Of a DNA stretch of 35,745 nt, positions 1 to 10,860 are shown one piece after another. The notes beneath the pieces are model-generated. The model worked only from the letters and a program-made list of their open reading frames with translations, searched no databases and was not told the DNA's origin. The stretch is taken from NCBI GenBank assembly GCA_020852555.1, contig JADZAQ010000243.1, positions 1-35,745 of the forward strand, given 5' to 3'. Source of the DNA: Burkholderiales bacterium (GTDB lineage Bacteria; Pseudomonadota; Gammaproteobacteria; Burkholderiales; Casimicrobiaceae). The position numbers and the translations under genes are program-made. Each line of letters opens with the position of its first letter. Within the stretch, counting starts at the first letter, position 1.

Positions 1-34
1 CCGCGGCGGATCGGGCGCGGGCCGGCGGACGGCA

Positions 35-658
35 TCACGCGCGCGGACAGATAAGCGTGCGCCGCGGCGTCACGATCGTATCGACGGTGAGGTCGTGCGG
101 GGCGCAGGGCACCTGCGCGACGAGCTGTACCTCGAAGGCCCCCGCCACCCGCGGGACCTCGACTGCCATCGTGGCGAGCAGGCGGTCGTAGTAGCCGCCG
201 CCGTAACCGAGCCGATGGCCGCCGGCATCGAAGGCCACGCCCGGAACGAGCACCCAGTCGACGGCGGCGACGTCGATGCGCGGCAGGTCCGGCAACGGCT
301 CGGGAATCCCCAGATAGCCCGGCGCGACTTCGGTGGCCGGATCGCGCAGCCGATGCAGCACCAGCGTGCGCGCCGCGACATCGACGCGCGGCAGCGCCAC
401 CACGCCGCCGCGGGCGAGCGTCGCGTCGACGAGCGGTCGCGGATCCCATTCGCTGCGAAAGGGCAGCGTCAGGAGCACGCAGGCGGCACGCGCCAACGCG
501 GGCAGCGCGGCGATGCCGGCGGCAATCGCCCGCGAATCGCGGGCGCGCTCCGCCGCGCCGAGCGCGTCGCGGGCGGCGAGCGTGCGCTCGCGCAGGCGGC
601 GCTTGGCGCTGTGCAAGGCGGCGCCACGAAGCGGCAGCACGACGGAAGCAGCAGGCAT
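35..658 (-). CDS. ygfA: 5-formyltetrahydrofolate cyclo-ligase
   Basis: The 207-residue product matches the usual size of this enzyme, which uses ATP to convert 5-formyltetrahydrofolate to 5,10-methenyltetrahydrofolate in the cytoplasm. The family signature is visible near residues 140-165 (VPGVAFD, then GYGGGYYDRLL), which forms the substrate and ATP pocket. An R/K-rich N-terminal helix (KRRLRERTLAARDAL) is also typical. The ATG start at 656-658 gives a normal N-terminus. The gene diverges from pepP across about 90 bases. In E. coli, ygfA also lies close to the pepP-ubiH cluster, which supports the call. I see no 6S RNA (ssrS) beside it in the short gap, although ssrS adjoins ygfA in enterics. 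Confidence 0.93.
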   Translation of the reverse strand: MPAASVVLPLRGAALHSAKRRLRERTLAARDALGAAERARDSRAIAAGIAALPALARAACVLLTLPFRSEWDPRPLVDATLARGGVVALPRVDVAARTLVLHRLRDPATEVAPGYLGIPEPLPDLPRIDVAAVDWVLVPGVAFDAGGHRLGYGGGYYDRLLATMAVEVPRVAGAFEVQLVAQVPCAPHDLTVDTIVTPRRTLICPRA

Positions 659-717
659 GGCGTCATGTTACGGGACCGCATCGCCGGCCGGCGCAGGGGA
701 TGCTTCGCCTCGTCACC

Positions 718-723
718 TATAAT
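718..723 (+). promoter_or_regulatory. Candidate -10 box for pepP
   Basis: A perfect TATAAT lies 26 bases upstream of the pepP ATG and would give a leader of roughly 20 nt. No convincing -35 hexamer is seen 16-18 bases upstream, so this rests on the -10 match alone in an otherwise GC-rich gap. Confidence 0.4.
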
Positions 724-749
724 GCCCGCCTCGCCACCCGACGCGCGCC

Positions 750-2069
750 ATGAAGAATACGAAGCAGTTCCACCGCGATCGCCGCAGCGCACTCGTCGCG
801 GCGATGCGCGACCATACCGGCGGCGGCGTCGCGATCGTGCCGACCGCGCCGGAAGTGACGCGCAATCGGGACACGCTCTTTCCGTTCCGTTCCGACAGCT
901 ACTTCCACTACCTGTCCGGATTCCCCGAGCCCGAGGCGGTGGTCGTCGTGATCGCGGAGGGTGACGCCGAACGACACCTCCTCTTCTGCCGCGCGAGGGA
1001 CGAGGAGCGCGAGACCTGGGACGGCTTTCGCTACGGACCCGACGCCGCCCGCGAGATCTTCGGCTTCGACGAAACGTACCCGTATGCGGAGCTCGACGCG
1101 AAGCTGCGCGAACTCGCCGTCGACCGACCGGCGCTGTACACGCCGCTCGGGCTCTTCGAGCCGTGGGATCGGCGCATCGTGCAGCTTCTGAACGACGTGC
1201 GCGCGCAAGTGCGCACCGGCGTGTCCGCGCCCGACGATCTCGTCGACGTGCGTGGCATCCTCGATGCGATGCGTCTGGTCAAGGACGCGCATGAGATCGA
1301 GCTCATGCGCCGCGCCGGTGCGATCAGCGGTGCCGCGCACCGCCGCGCCATGGCGCGCACGCGTCCGGGGTGGTACGAGTACCAGGTCGAGGCCGAGCTC
1401 GTGCACGAGTTCCTGCGCGCCGGCGCCCAGGCGGTGGCGTATCCGTCGATCGTCGCTTCGGGTCCCAACGCCTGCGTGCTGCACTATCGCGACAACGATC
1501 GCGAGATGAGCGCCGGCGAGCTGCTGCTGATCGACGCCGGGTGCGAGTTCCAGGGCTACGCCTCCGACATCACGCGTACCTTCCCGGTGAGCGGCAAGTT
1601 CACGGGACCGCAGCAGGACATCTACGAGCTCGTCCTCGCTGCGCAGGATGCCTGCCTCGACGTCATCAAACCCGGAGTCGATTTCCACGACTATCACAAG
1701 GTCGCCGACCGCGTGCTCGCCCAGGGTTACCTCGACCTGGGGCTCGTCAAGGGTACGCTCGACGAGGTCCTGGAGAAGGACACGTTCCGGCGTTTCTCGC
1801 TGCATCGCGCGGGCCACTGGCTCGGCATGGACGTGCACGACGCGGGGCTCTACCAGGTCAAGGGTGTGCCCCAAAAGCTCGTGCCCGGCATGGTGCTGAC
1901 CGTCGAGCCCGGCACCTACATCCGGCCCGCCGACGACGTGCCGGAGGCGTGGTGGAACATCGGCGTGCGCATCGAAGACGACGTGCTGGTCACCGCGACC
2001 GGTCACGAGAACCTCACCGCTGCCACGCCGAAGACGGTCGCCGACATCGAGGCCGCCTGCACCCGCTGA
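750..2069 (+). CDS. pepP: Xaa-Pro aminopeptidase (aminopeptidase P)
   Basis: This 439-residue cytoplasmic metallopeptidase of the M24 'pita-bread' fold removes N-terminal residues that precede proline. An N-terminal creatinase-like domain (about 1-175) is followed by the catalytic domain. All five expected metal ligands are visible: D262 (LLIDAGC), D273 (ASDITRTF), H356 (RAGHWLGMDVHD), E386 (VEPGTY) and E409 (RIEDDV). Their spacing closely follows that of the E. coli enzyme. The ATG at 750 gives a standard length. It is followed by ubiH in the same frame with no other gene between, the same order as in E. coli, suggesting one transcript. Confidence 0.97.
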   Translation: MKNTKQFHRDRRSALVAAMRDHTGGGVAIVPTAPEVTRNRDTLFPFRSDSYFHYLSGFPEPEAVVVVIAEGDAERHLLFCRARDEERETWDGFRYGPDAAREIFGFDETYPYAELDAKLRELAVDRPALYTPLGLFEPWDRRIVQLLNDVRAQVRTGVSAPDDLVDVRGILDAMRLVKDAHEIELMRRAGAISGAAHRRAMARTRPGWYEYQVEAELVHEFLRAGAQAVAYPSIVASGPNACVLHYRDNDREMSAGELLLIDAGCEFQGYASDITRTFPVSGKFTGPQQDIYELVLAAQDACLDVIKPGVDFHDYHKVADRVLAQGYLDLGLVKGTLDEVLEKDTFRRFSLHRAGHWLGMDVHDAGLYQVKGVPQKLVPGMVLTVEPGTYIRPADDVPEAWWNIGVRIEDDVLVTATGHENLTAATPKTVADIEAACTR

Positions 2070-2096
2070 GGCGTTTGGCAACGGCGCCGCGTCCTT

Positions 2097-3272
2097 CTGA
2101 CCTCTGTTACCCGACCCCTGATCTCCGACTGCCACCTCGCAATCGTCGGTGCCGGACCGGTAGGTGCGGCGCTGGCGCTGGCGATCGCCGAAGCCGGCCT
2201 CGACGTCGTCGCGCTCGACGCGCGTCCGCCCGGTGCGACGCTGCGCGGCGATCGCTCGCTCGCGATCTCGCACGGTGGCCGTCTCATCCTCGAGCGCCTC
2301 GGCGTGTGGAGCGCGCTTGCCGTCACGCGCCAGGCGGTGACGCCGATCACCACCATCGATGTCTCGCAGGCCGGCGGATTCGGCGTCACCCGGCTCACCG
2401 CCGACGAGCAGGGCGTTCCGGCACTGGGCTACGTGGTGTCGTACCGTGCGCTCACCCAGGCGCTCGATGCGGCGCTCGCCCGCACGCGCACCGCCGTGCG
2501 CTACGGCGTCGATGTCAGGGCGGTACGCGGCACGCCCGAGCACGCGATCGTCGACACCGACGCCGACGTCCCGCTGCGCGCGCAACTGGCGGTCGTCGCC
2601 GACGGCACCGGCGCGGCGGTACAAGGCGTTCGCCGTACGCATCGCGACTATGCGCAGACCGCGGTGGTCGCGAAGATCACGACGCGGGAGGCGCACCGCA
2701 ACGTCGCGTACGAGCGCTTCACCGCGAGCGGGCCGATCGCGCTGTTGCCGGAAGGCGACCGCTACGGACTCATCTGGACGCTGCCGCCCGCCGTCGCGAC
2801 GCAGGTGCTGGCGTGGCCCGAGGCGACGTTCGTCGCCGAGCTCGCGCGCTGCTTCGGTGCGCGGCGCGACGATTTCGTCGCGGTCGCCGATCGGCGCAGC
2901 TTTCCACTCGCGCTCGACTATGCACGACCGACGGCGGTCGAGCGCTGCGTGCTCATCGGCAACGCGGCGCAGGCGCTGCACCCGATCGCCGGCCAGGGAT
3001 TCAACCTGGGCCTGCGCGATGCGTTCGCGCTCGCGCAGGCGATCAACGGCACGCCGCCGGCGTTGCTCGGCACGCACGGCTTTATCGCCCGCCATGTCGC
3101 GCGGCGCAGCGCCGATCGCCACGTTGGCATTCGCTTCACGGACGGCCTCGTGCGCCTCTTCGCCTCGGATCATGCGCTGCTCCGCTGGCCGCGCGGCATC
3201 GGGCTCGCGCTGCTCGACGCGCTGCCGCCGGCCAAGCGCGCCCTCACGCGCACGATGCTCTTCGGTCCCTGA
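2097..3272 (+). CDS. ubiH: UbiH-like FAD-dependent ubiquinone-biosynthesis hydroxylase
   Basis: This is a class A flavin monooxygenase of the UbiH/VisC family, which hydroxylates the polyprenyl-phenol ring during ubiquinone synthesis. The FAD dinucleotide motif IVGAGPVGAALALA is near residues 16-29, a DG motif is at 169-170, and the second FAD motif GNAAQALHPIAGQGFNLG begins near residue 288. The start is a problem: between the pepP stop (2067-2069) and codon 2304 there is no in-frame ATG, GTG or TTG. An M at 2304 would delete the whole FAD motif, so translation must begin upstream. Candidates are CTG at 2097 (chosen, about 391 aa) or CTG at 2118; alternatively a small indel hides the TTG at 2075. 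No Shine-Dalgarno is evident. Function is firm, the start is not. Confidence 0.85.
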   Translation: MTSVTRPLISDCHLAIVGAGPVGAALALAIAEAGLDVVALDARPPGATLRGDRSLAISHGGRLILERLGVWSALAVTRQAVTPITTIDVSQAGGFGVTRLTADEQGVPALGYVVSYRALTQALDAALARTRTAVRYGVDVRAVRGTPEHAIVDTDADVPLRAQLAVVADGTGAAVQGVRRTHRDYAQTAVVAKITTREAHRNVAYERFTASGPIALLPEGDRYGLIWTLPPAVATQVLAWPEATFVAELARCFGARRDDFVAVADRRSFPLALDYARPTAVERCVLIGNAAQALHPIAGQGFNLGLRDAFALAQAINGTPPALLGTHGFIARHVARRSADRHVGIRFTDGLVRLFASDHALLRWPRGIGLALLDALPPAKRALTRTMLFGP

Positions 3273-3338
3273 ACGCGCGTTCGCTCGCGCGCATCGCTCG
3301 CGTGCGTGCGCGGACCCCACACCGCACGTCGCCGGCGC

Positions 3339-3365
3339 GTGACACGCGAACAAAGCCGGTATAAT
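3339..3365 (+). promoter_or_regulatory. Candidate sigma-70 promoter for dusB-fis-purH
   Basis: GTGACA (3339-3344) and a perfect TATAAT (3360-3365) are separated by 15 bases, slightly short of the optimum. The site lies in the 247-base gap after ubiH and would start transcription near 3372, giving a leader of about 150 nt to the dusB ATG at 3520. An in-frame ATG at 3391 exists, but the 43 codons it adds look like S/R-rich non-conserved sequence. Confidence 0.5.
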
Positions 3366-3519
3366 TTCCTCACGTGGTGCGCGGCGTGAAATGAAATGGC
3401 GTGGCCGTGAATGCAGCTTGCTCGACGTCGCCGCGTCGAGCGCCTGCGGTTCGCGCCAACGCCAATCGCTGCCGTCGCGTTCCTCCGTCGAATTCCAATC
3501 GCGAAACCTCTCTCCGGGC

Positions 3520-4620
3520 ATGCGCATCGGGCCGTACTTGTTGCCGAACAATCTCGTCGTCGCGCCGATGGCCGGCGTGACCGATCGGCCGTTTCGCAGC
3601 TTGTGCAAGCGCCTGGGCGCCGGTTACGCGGTGTCGGAGATGGTCGCCTCCGATCCGCGCCTGTACGGAACCGACAAGTCGCGGCGCCGGCTCGATCATC
3701 GTGGTGAGGCCGCGCCGATCGCGGTGCAGATCGCCGGCGCCGATCCGCTGCGCCTTGCCGAGGCCGCGCGCTACAACGTCGCGCGCGGCGCGCAGATCGT
3801 CGACATCAACATGGGCTGTCCCGCGAAGAAGGTGTGCAACGCGGCGGCCGGCTCGGCGCTGCTCGCCAACGAGCCGCTGGTGGCGGCGATTCTCGAGGCC
3901 GTGGTGAGCGCGGTCGACGTGCCGGTCACGCTCAAGGTCCGTACCGGCGTGCACCCCGGCGCGCGCAATGCGTTGACGATCGCACGCATCGCCGAGGACG
4001 CCGGCGTGGCCGCGCTCACCGTGCACGGTCGCACGCGCGCCTGCGGGTTCAGCGGCGCGGTCGAGTACGGGACCATCGCGGAGGTCAAGCGTGCGGTGGC
4101 GATTCCGGTGATCGCCAACGGCGACGTCGCGACACCGGAAGGCGCGCGCGACGTCCTCGTGCGCACCGGCGCGGACGGACTTATGATCGGTCGCGCGGCA
4201 CAAGGGCGGCCGTGGATCTTTCGCGAGATCGCGCACTTTCTCGCCACCGGAATGCGGATGCCGCCGCCGACGGTGGCCGAGGCGCGGGCGCTGATCCTCG
4301 CGCACCTCGCCGACCATCACGCGTTCTACGGACCTGAAGCGGGGCTGCGCACGGCGCGCAAGCACCTGGGCTGGTACACCGCGCGCTGGGTCGGCGGGGA
4401 CGCGTTCCGTCACACGATGTGCGCCGCGGACACCATCCCGGCCCAGGTCGCGGTGGTCGAGGCGTACTTCGACGTTCTCGCCCGGCGCCACGTGCAGTTG
4501 CCGTATCGGACCGAGGCGGAGGAAGACATCGTGCGCGCCGATCCGGGCGGATCTCGCGGCGGTGCCGCCGTCGCCGACGACGTGGCGCGCGCGGGGAGCG
4601 AGGGGGTCGTGGCGTCATGA
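3520..4620 (+). CDS. dusB: tRNA-dihydrouridine synthase B
   Basis: This FMN-dependent enzyme reduces specific uridines in the tRNA D-loop. The N-terminus carries the family signature [11 protein letters not shown] (residues 16-26). The catalytic cysteine is C100 in [11 protein letters not shown], and the C-terminal barrel shows VHGRTR, VIANGD and [12 protein letters not shown] chose ATG 3520 because it begins with MRIGPYLL, the standard DusB N-terminus; the open frame to 3391 upstream is probably leader. At 366 residues the protein is somewhat longer than usual because of a G/A/V-rich C-terminal tail after about residue 330. Its stop overlaps the fis ATG (ATGA), and the dusB-fis pairing is widely conserved in beta- and gammaproteobacteria. 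Confidence 0.95.
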   Translation: MRIGPYLLPNNLVVAPMAGVTDRPFRSLCKRLGAGYAVSEMVASDPRLYGTDKSRRRLDHRGEAAPIAVQIAGADPLRLAEAARYNVARGAQIVDINMGCPAKKVCNAAAGSALLANEPLVAAILEAVVSAVDVPVTLKVRTGVHPGARNALTIARIAEDAGVAALTVHGRTRACGFSGAVEYGTIAEVKRAVAIPVIANGDVATPEGARDVLVRTGADGLMIGRAAQGRPWIFREIAHFLATGMRMPPPTVAEARALILAHLADHHAFYGPEAGLRTARKHLGWYTARWVGGDAFRHTMCAADTIPAQVAVVEAYFDVLARRHVQLPYRTEAEEDIVRADPGGSRGGAAVADDVARAGSEGVVAS

Positions 4621-4873
4621 GTGCGCGCAAGACCCGGATCAACGGCGCGAGCGAGATCTGCCGCAGCGTCGATCGCTCGCTCGACGAGTACTTCGAGCGC
4701 CTCGACGGCGAGACGCCCACCGGCGTCTACGACATGGTGATGGGGCACGTCGAGCGCACGCTGCTCGCGTCGATCATGACGCGGACCAACGGCAACCAGA
4801 CGCAGGCCGCCGACATGCTGGGCGTCAATCGCGCGACGCTGCGCGCGAAGCTCGTCAAGCACCGGCTCGTGTG

Positions 4874-4874
<1 letters not shown>
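4617..4874 (+). CDS. fis: Fis-family nucleoid-associated DNA-binding protein
   Basis: This 85-residue homodimeric protein bends DNA and regulates many growth-linked promoters. The C-terminal helix-turn-helix is clear at about residues 61-82 ([19 protein letters not shown]). It is preceded by the dimerisation helix with [10 protein letters not shown], and the segment GNQTQAA is the usual Fis hallmark. The ATG overlaps the dusB stop, and a purine-rich GAGGGGG stretch about 12-18 bases upstream can serve as ribosome-binding site. The stop overlaps the purH ATG (TGATG), so dusB, fis and purH are translationally coupled. Betaproteobacterial Fis is usually shorter than the 98-residue E. coli protein, as here. 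Confidence 0.95.
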
Positions 4875-6454
<1,580 letters not shown>

Positions 6455-6460
6455 CAGCCC

Positions 6461-7747
6461 GTGAAGATTCTCGTGGTCGGTAGCGGCGGCAGGGAGCACG
6501 CGCTGGCATGGAAGATCGCGCAGAGCCCGCGCGTGACACGCGTGTTCGTGGCGCCCGGCAACGCAGGCACGGCGCGCACCGACGCCGTCGTCAACGTCGC
6601 CGTCACCGCCGTTGGCGAGCTCGTCAAGTTTGCCCGCGACAACGAGGTCGCGCTCACCGTGGTCGGACCGGAGGCGCCGCTTGCCGCGGGCATCGTCGAT
6701 GCATTCCAGGCGGCGCAGTTGCCGATCTTCGGCCCGACGCGCGCCGCGGCGCAACTCGAGAGCTCGAAGGACTACGCCAAGGCGTTCATGCAGCGCCACG
6801 GGCTGCCCACCGCGGCGTACCGCACGTTCACCGACGCCGCGGCGGCGCACGCCTACGTCGCCGAGCGTGGCGCGCCGATCGTGATCAAGGCCGACGGGCT
6901 GGCCGCGGGAAAGGGCGTGGTGGTGGCGGCGACGCGCGACGAGGCCGACGCGGCGATCGATGCGATGCTCACCGGCAACAGCCTCGGGGCCGCCGGCGCG
7001 CGGGTGGTGATCGAGGACATGCTCCACGGCGAAGAGGCGAGCTTCATCGTGATGGTCGACGGCCGGCACGTGCTGCCGCTCGCCTCGTCGCAGGATCACA
7101 AGCGCCTCGCCGACGGCGACGCCGGGCCCAATACCGGCGGCATGGGCGCGTATTCCCCGGCGCCGATCGTCACCCCCGCGCTGCATGCGCGGATCATGCG
7201 CGAGGTGATCCTGCCCGCGGTCAACGGCATGGCCGCCGACGGCGCACCGTACACCGGTTTCCTCTACGCCGGCGTGATGATCGACGACGCCGGGCGGCCG
7301 CAGGTCCTCGAATTCAACTGCCGCCTGGGTGATCCGGAGACGCAGCCGATCATGATGCGGCTCAAGTCCGACCTCGTCGAACTCCTGCTGCACGCGGTGG
7401 GCGGCACGCTCGACCAGGCGGAGGCGGAATGGGACCGGCGGGCGGCGCTCGGCGTGGTGCTCGCGGCGGCCGGTTATCCCGACGCCCCGCGGCGTGGCGC
7501 GATCATCCGCGGCCTCGAACGCATCAACCCGGCGGCGCATCCGGACGTGCAGGTGTTCCACGCCGGCACCACGCTCGTCAACACCGACGTCGCGGTGAGC
7601 GGCGGGCGGGTCCTGTGCGTCACCGCGCTCGGCGACTCGGTGCGCCTGGCGCAGAAGGCCGCGTACGCGGCGGTCGACGATATTCGCTTCGACGGCATGC
7701 AGTATCGCCGCGACATCGGCCATCGTGCGGTCGCACGCAAGCCATGA
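6461..7747 (+). CDS. purD: Phosphoribosylamine--glycine ligase (GAR synthetase)
   Basis: This ATP-grasp enzyme of 428 residues makes glycinamide ribonucleotide, step two of purine synthesis. The N-terminal Rossmann-like motif [17 protein letters not shown] is diagnostic. The ATP-grasp core shows [18 protein letters not shown], then [23 protein letters not shown], and the metal-binding [12 protein letters not shown] lies near residue 285. It starts with GTG at 6461, six bases after purH. Family length is normal. The purH-purD pairing makes functional sense within one operon. Confidence 0.98.
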   Translation: MKILVVGSGGREHALAWKIAQSPRVTRVFVAPGNAGTARTDAVVNVAVTAVGELVKFARDNEVALTVVGPEAPLAAGIVDAFQAAQLPIFGPTRAAAQLESSKDYAKAFMQRHGLPTAAYRTFTDAAAAHAYVAERGAPIVIKADGLAAGKGVVVAATRDEADAAIDAMLTGNSLGAAGARVVIEDMLHGEEASFIVMVDGRHVLPLASSQDHKRLADGDAGPNTGGMGAYSPAPIVTPALHARIMREVILPAVNGMAADGAPYTGFLYAGVMIDDAGRPQVLEFNCRLGDPETQPIMMRLKSDLVELLLHAVGGTLDQAEAEWDRRAALGVVLAAAGYPDAPRRGAIIRGLERINPAAHPDVQVFHAGTTLVNTDVAVSGGRVLCVTALGDSVRLAQKAAYAAVDDIRFDGMQYRRDIGHRAVARKP

Positions 7748-7811
7748 ACCGGTACGCAGCCCCGCAGCCGGCAGCGCGAAACACCGTCCACCGCACCTGC
7801 CGGATCGTCGC

Positions 7812-8747
7812 GTGACCGGCACCGTGTCCGCCACCCGCATCGACCCCGCGCCGTTCCGGGCGTGGCTCCTCGACTTGCAGGCGCGCATCGTCGCCGGGCT
7901 CGAGGCGATCGATGGCGGCACTTTCCGGCGCGACGACTGGACCCGGCCGGAGGGTGGGGGCGGGGTGTCGCGGCTCATCGAGGACGGCGACGTGCTCGAG
8001 CGCGGCGGCGTGCTCTTCTCGCACGTGCGCGGCGAGCGCCTGCCACCGTCGGCGACCGCGCAGCGACCGCAACTCGCGGGGCGCGCCTGGGAGGCGCTCG
8101 GCGTCTCGCTGGTGCTGCATCCGCGCAATCCGCACGCGCCGACCGTGCATCTCAACGTGCGCTGCTTCGTCGCGGCCGCGCCCGCCGGCGGCGGCAGCGA
8201 CGTGTGGTGGTTCGGCGGCGGCATGGACCTCACGCCGTACTACGGATACGCCGACGATGCCGTGCACTTCCATCGCAGCTGCCGCGACGCCCTCGCGCCC
8301 TTCGGTGCCGACGTCCATCCGCGCTACAAGCGCTGGTGCGACGAGTATTTCTATCTGCGCCACCGCAGCGAGCCGCGCGGCGTCGGCGGCATCTTCTTCG
8401 ACGACCTCGACGAGGGCGGCTACGAACGCTGCCGGGCGCTGACGCAAAGCGTCGGCGACCACTTCCTCGCCGCGTACGCGCCGATCCTCGCGCGCCGCAA
8501 GGACACCGCGTACGGCGCGCGCGAGCGGGACTTCCAGCTCTATCGCCGCGGCCGTTACGTCGAGTTCAACCTGGTGTGGGACCGCGGTACGCTCTTCGGC
8601 CTGCAATCGAATGGGCGCACCGAGGCGATCCTGCTGTCGATGCCGCCGCACGCGACGTGGCGCTACGCGTGGCAGCCGCCCGCGGGTACCGCCGAGGCGG
8701 CGCTGTACCGCGACTTTCTCGTGGCGCGCGACTGGCTCGCACCCTGA
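7812..8747 (+). CDS. hemF: Oxygen-dependent coproporphyrinogen III oxidase
   Basis: This cytoplasmic enzyme decarboxylates coproporphyrinogen III to protoporphyrinogen IX using O2. It shows the full set of HemF signatures: [52 protein letters not shown] and [20 protein letters not shown]. Starting at GTG 7812 gives 311 residues, close to the usual 300; GTG 7824 is almost as good, and neither has a clear Shine-Dalgarno. The frame is open upstream to 7725, but those residues overlap purD and look non-homologous. Presence of HemF implies the organism can make heme aerobically. Confidence 0.96.
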   Translation: MTGTVSATRIDPAPFRAWLLDLQARIVAGLEAIDGGTFRRDDWTRPEGGGGVSRLIEDGDVLERGGVLFSHVRGERLPPSATAQRPQLAGRAWEALGVSLVLHPRNPHAPTVHLNVRCFVAAAPAGGGSDVWWFGGGMDLTPYYGYADDAVHFHRSCRDALAPFGADVHPRYKRWCDEYFYLRHRSEPRGVGGIFFDDLDEGGYERCRALTQSVGDHFLAAYAPILARRKDTAYGARERDFQLYRRGRYVEFNLVWDRGTLFGLQSNGRTEAILLSMPPHATWRYAWQPPAGTAEAALYRDFLVARDWLAP

Positions 8748-8763
8748 CCCCCTGGACCAACGC

Positions 8764-9321
8764 ATGGATCGCTCTCCCCGCGACGACGCGCATCTCGTCG
8801 AAGCCCCGCTCGACAGCCAGCTCGGCTTCGAGGGCCGTTTGCTCACCGTCCGCGTCGATCGCATCCGGCTGCCCGACGGCGGTGAGGCGACCCGCGAGTA
8901 CGTGGTGCATCCGGGTGCGGCGCTCGTCGTGCCGGTGCTGCCGGATGGCCGCTTCGTGCTGGAGCGGCAATATCGCTATCCGGTGCGCCGCGTGATGCTC
9001 GAGTTCCCCGCCGGGAAGATCGACGCCGGCGAGAAGCCGCTCGCGACCGCGCGGCGCGAGCTGCGCGAGGAGGCCGGCTACACCGCCGCCAGCTGGACCT
9101 CGCTCGGCACCATCCACCCCGAGATCGGTTACTCGACCGAGTTCATCGACGTCTTCGAGGCCACCGAGCTCACGCACGTCGGCCAGTCGCTCGACCCCGG
9201 CGAGTTCCTCGACATCGTCGCCATGACCGAGGAAGAGCTCCTCGTCACCTACGACTGCGGCGGCTTCACCGACGGCAAGTCGATCGCCGCGTACTTCGCC
9301 TGGAAGCGGCGGCGCGGATAA
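8764..9321 (+). CDS. Nudix hydrolase, ADP-ribose pyrophosphatase type
   Basis: A 185-residue protein with a complete Nudix box at residues 84-106 (GKIDAGE, then RELREEAGY), the Mg-binding motif that hydrolyses nucleoside diphosphates linked to another moiety. The sequence around it (VLERQYRYPVRR and MLEFPAGKID) is characteristic of the ADP-ribose/ADP-sugar pyrophosphatase subfamily. ATG 8764 is 16 bases after hemF, so it closes the dusB-to-hemF gene run. Substrate is inferred from the subfamily only. Between its stop and the convergent gene at 9387 lies a 65-base GC-rich gap with imperfect inverted repeats but no T-tract. Confidence 0.9.
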   Translation: MDRSPRDDAHLVEAPLDSQLGFEGRLLTVRVDRIRLPDGGEATREYVVHPGAALVVPVLPDGRFVLERQYRYPVRRVMLEFPAGKIDAGEKPLATARRELREEAGYTAASWTSLGTIHPEIGYSTEFIDVFEATELTHVGQSLDPGEFLDIVAMTEEELLVTYDCGGFTDGKSIAAYFAWKRRRG

Positions 9322-9386
9322 CCACCCATCGGCGGCGGCACCGCGCGGCGCGGCGAGCAGCGCAGACCGCGCCGCATGCGCGCGGC

Positions 9387-10115
9387 CTATCTGCGCGCCG
9401 GCTGGCGCGGGCCAACGCCGTAGATGTCCTTCCACGCCGAATACGAGGCGATGGCGATCCACGGCAGCGCGAGCACCAGCCCCACGCCCATGGTGACGAG
9501 GCCGGCCATGAGCAGCGCGTATGAATAGATCGCGAGGGCGAGCATCGGGCGCGGATTCATGAGACAGGCGCGCAGCGAGCTCGCGAACGCCGCTGCCGGC
9601 GCCGCGCCGTCGAACAGCACCGCCATCGGGACGAACTGCACCGGCATCGACACGGCGATCCCCGCGGCGTAGATGACGAGGACCATCGCCGGCGACAGGT
9701 TGCTCGTGTCCGGCGCGGCGGCGAAGAGGTTCACCCCGGCGACCAGCCAGGCGACCACGCCCTCGATGACCGTCACGAAGAGCGCCGCGGCGACCACCGC
9801 GAGCTGTGCGCGCGGCGGCGCGGTGAATACCGCGGCGACGTGCGCCAGCCGCGGACGATCGCCACCGTCGGCGGCAAGGCTGCCGTACAGGAAGCCGCAG
9901 GCGAGCAGCGGCGCGAGAACGTTCGACGCCACGAGGCCGGCGATGGGGACGGCGTCGAGGGCGAGGCTCGCCACCAGCACCACCACCGCCATCAGCGAGA
10001 ACACGACGGGCTGGCGTTTCCACAGGCGGATCGCCTCGCCGAACCAGGCGAGCGCACGGTCGCCGGTGACGGCGCGTGGCGCGCGCATGTCGCGCGAGGA
10101 GCTGGGGTCGGCCAC
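9387..10115 (-). CDS. Polytopic membrane protein, BPSS1780-like
   Basis: About 242 residues with five or six hydrophobic segments, at roughly residues 36-56, 60-80, 103-127, 143-168 and 192-218, so an inner-membrane protein. The N-terminal pattern of an amphipathic W-rich helix (ALAWFGEAIRLWKRQP) followed by membrane segments resembles the BPSS1780 family of uncharacterised Burkholderiales membrane proteins; I recognise the pattern but could not search. Start may be GTG 10115 or ATG 10088. The gene lies 13 bases after livF on the same strand, so it is probably co-transcribed with the importer, but no functional link is known. Confidence 0.75.
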   Translation of the reverse strand: MADPSSSRDMRAPRAVTGDRALAWFGEAIRLWKRQPVVFSLMAVVVLVASLALDAVPIAGLVASNVLAPLLACGFLYGSLAADGGDRPRLAHVAAVFTAPPRAQLAVVAAALFVTVIEGVVAWLVAGVNLFAAAPDTSNLSPAMVLVIYAAGIAVSMPVQFVPMAVLFDGAAPAAAFASSLRACLMNPRPMLALAIYSYALLMAGLVTMGVGLVLALPWIAIASYSAWKDIYGVGPRQPARR

Positions 10116-10128
10116 GAGCGGCGACGGG

Positions 10129-10860
10129 CTACGCGGCTTCGCCCAGGTACGCCGCCCGCACCTTCGGGTCGTGCAGCAGCGTCTGCGCCGCGCCGGCGAG
10201 CGTGATCGTGCCCGATTCCATGACGTAGCCGCGGCGGCTCACCTCGAGCGCGAGCTTGGCGTTCTGCTCGACGAGCAGGATCGTGACGCCTTCCCGGGCC
10301 ACGGCGATGATCGTCTCGAAGACCTTCTGCACCATGAGCGGGGCGAGCCCCATCGACGGCTCGTCGAGCAGCAGCATCTTGGGGCGCGACATGATCGCGC
10401 GGCCCATCGCGAGCATCTGCTGCTCGCCACCGGACAGCGTCCCCGCGGTCTGCCGCCGGCGCTCCTTGAGCCGCGGAAAGAGCGTGAAGACGCGCTCCAC
10501 ATCGGCGGCGACGCCGGCGCGATCGCTGCGGATGTAGGCGCCCATCGCGAGATTCTCCTCGATGGTGAGTCCGCCGAACACGCCGCGTCCCTCGGGCACC
10601 ATGACGAGGCCCCGGCGCACCAGCTCGAACGCCGGATCGCCGGTCACGTTCTCGCCGCGGTAGACGACGGTCCCCTTCTTCACCGGCAGCAGGCCGCAGA
10701 TGCCGCGGAGCGTGGTCGTCTTGCCCGCGCCGTTGGCGCCGACGAGGCAGACGAGTTCGCCCTCGTCGACGACGAGGTCGATCCCCTTCACCGCCTGGAT
10801 GCCGCCGTAAGCGAGCTCGAGCCGGGTGAGCGCGAGCATGGGGGCGCCGGCCATCGTCAC
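10129..10860 (-). CDS. livF: Branched-chain amino acid ABC transporter ATP-binding protein LivF
   Basis: One of the two ATPases that power uptake through the LivHM channel. Walker A is at residues 41-49 (GANGAGKTT), the ABC signature at 142-148 (LSGGEQQ), and Walker B at 162-167 (MLLLDE). The phrase VMVPEGRGVFGGLTIEENL is typical of LivF rather than LivG. GTG 10860 overlaps the livG stop (GTGA); ATG 10854 is an equally possible start. 243 residues is normal. It sits last of the four core transport genes, in the usual H-M-G-F order. Confidence 0.95.
   Translation of the reverse strand: MTMAGAPMLALTRLELAYGGIQAVKGIDLVVDEGELVCLVGANGAGKTTTLRGICGLLPVKKGTVVYRGENVTGDPAFELVRRGLVMVPEGRGVFGGLTIEENLAMGAYIRSDRAGVAADVERVFTLFPRLKERRRQTAGTLSGGEQQMLAMGRAIMSRPKMLLLDEPSMGLAPLMVQKVFETIIAVAREGVTILLVEQNAKLALEVSRRGYVMESGTITLAGAAQTLLHDPKVRAAYLGEAA

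Noticed and set aside
659-749. Possible 6S RNA gene near the ygfA homologue
   Set aside because: The gap is only about 90 bases, too short for 6S RNA, and no 6S-like structure is seen; it may lie outside the window on the other side.
3391-3519. N-terminal extension of DusB from ATG 3391
   Set aside because: The 43 added residues are S/R-rich and unlike any DusB N-terminus; the conserved start is at 3520.
717-3608. 963-residue open frame on the minus strand opposite pepP and ubiH
   Set aside because: Composition is R/D/G-rich with no recognisable domain; it is the antisense shadow of strongly conserved genes in high-GC DNA.
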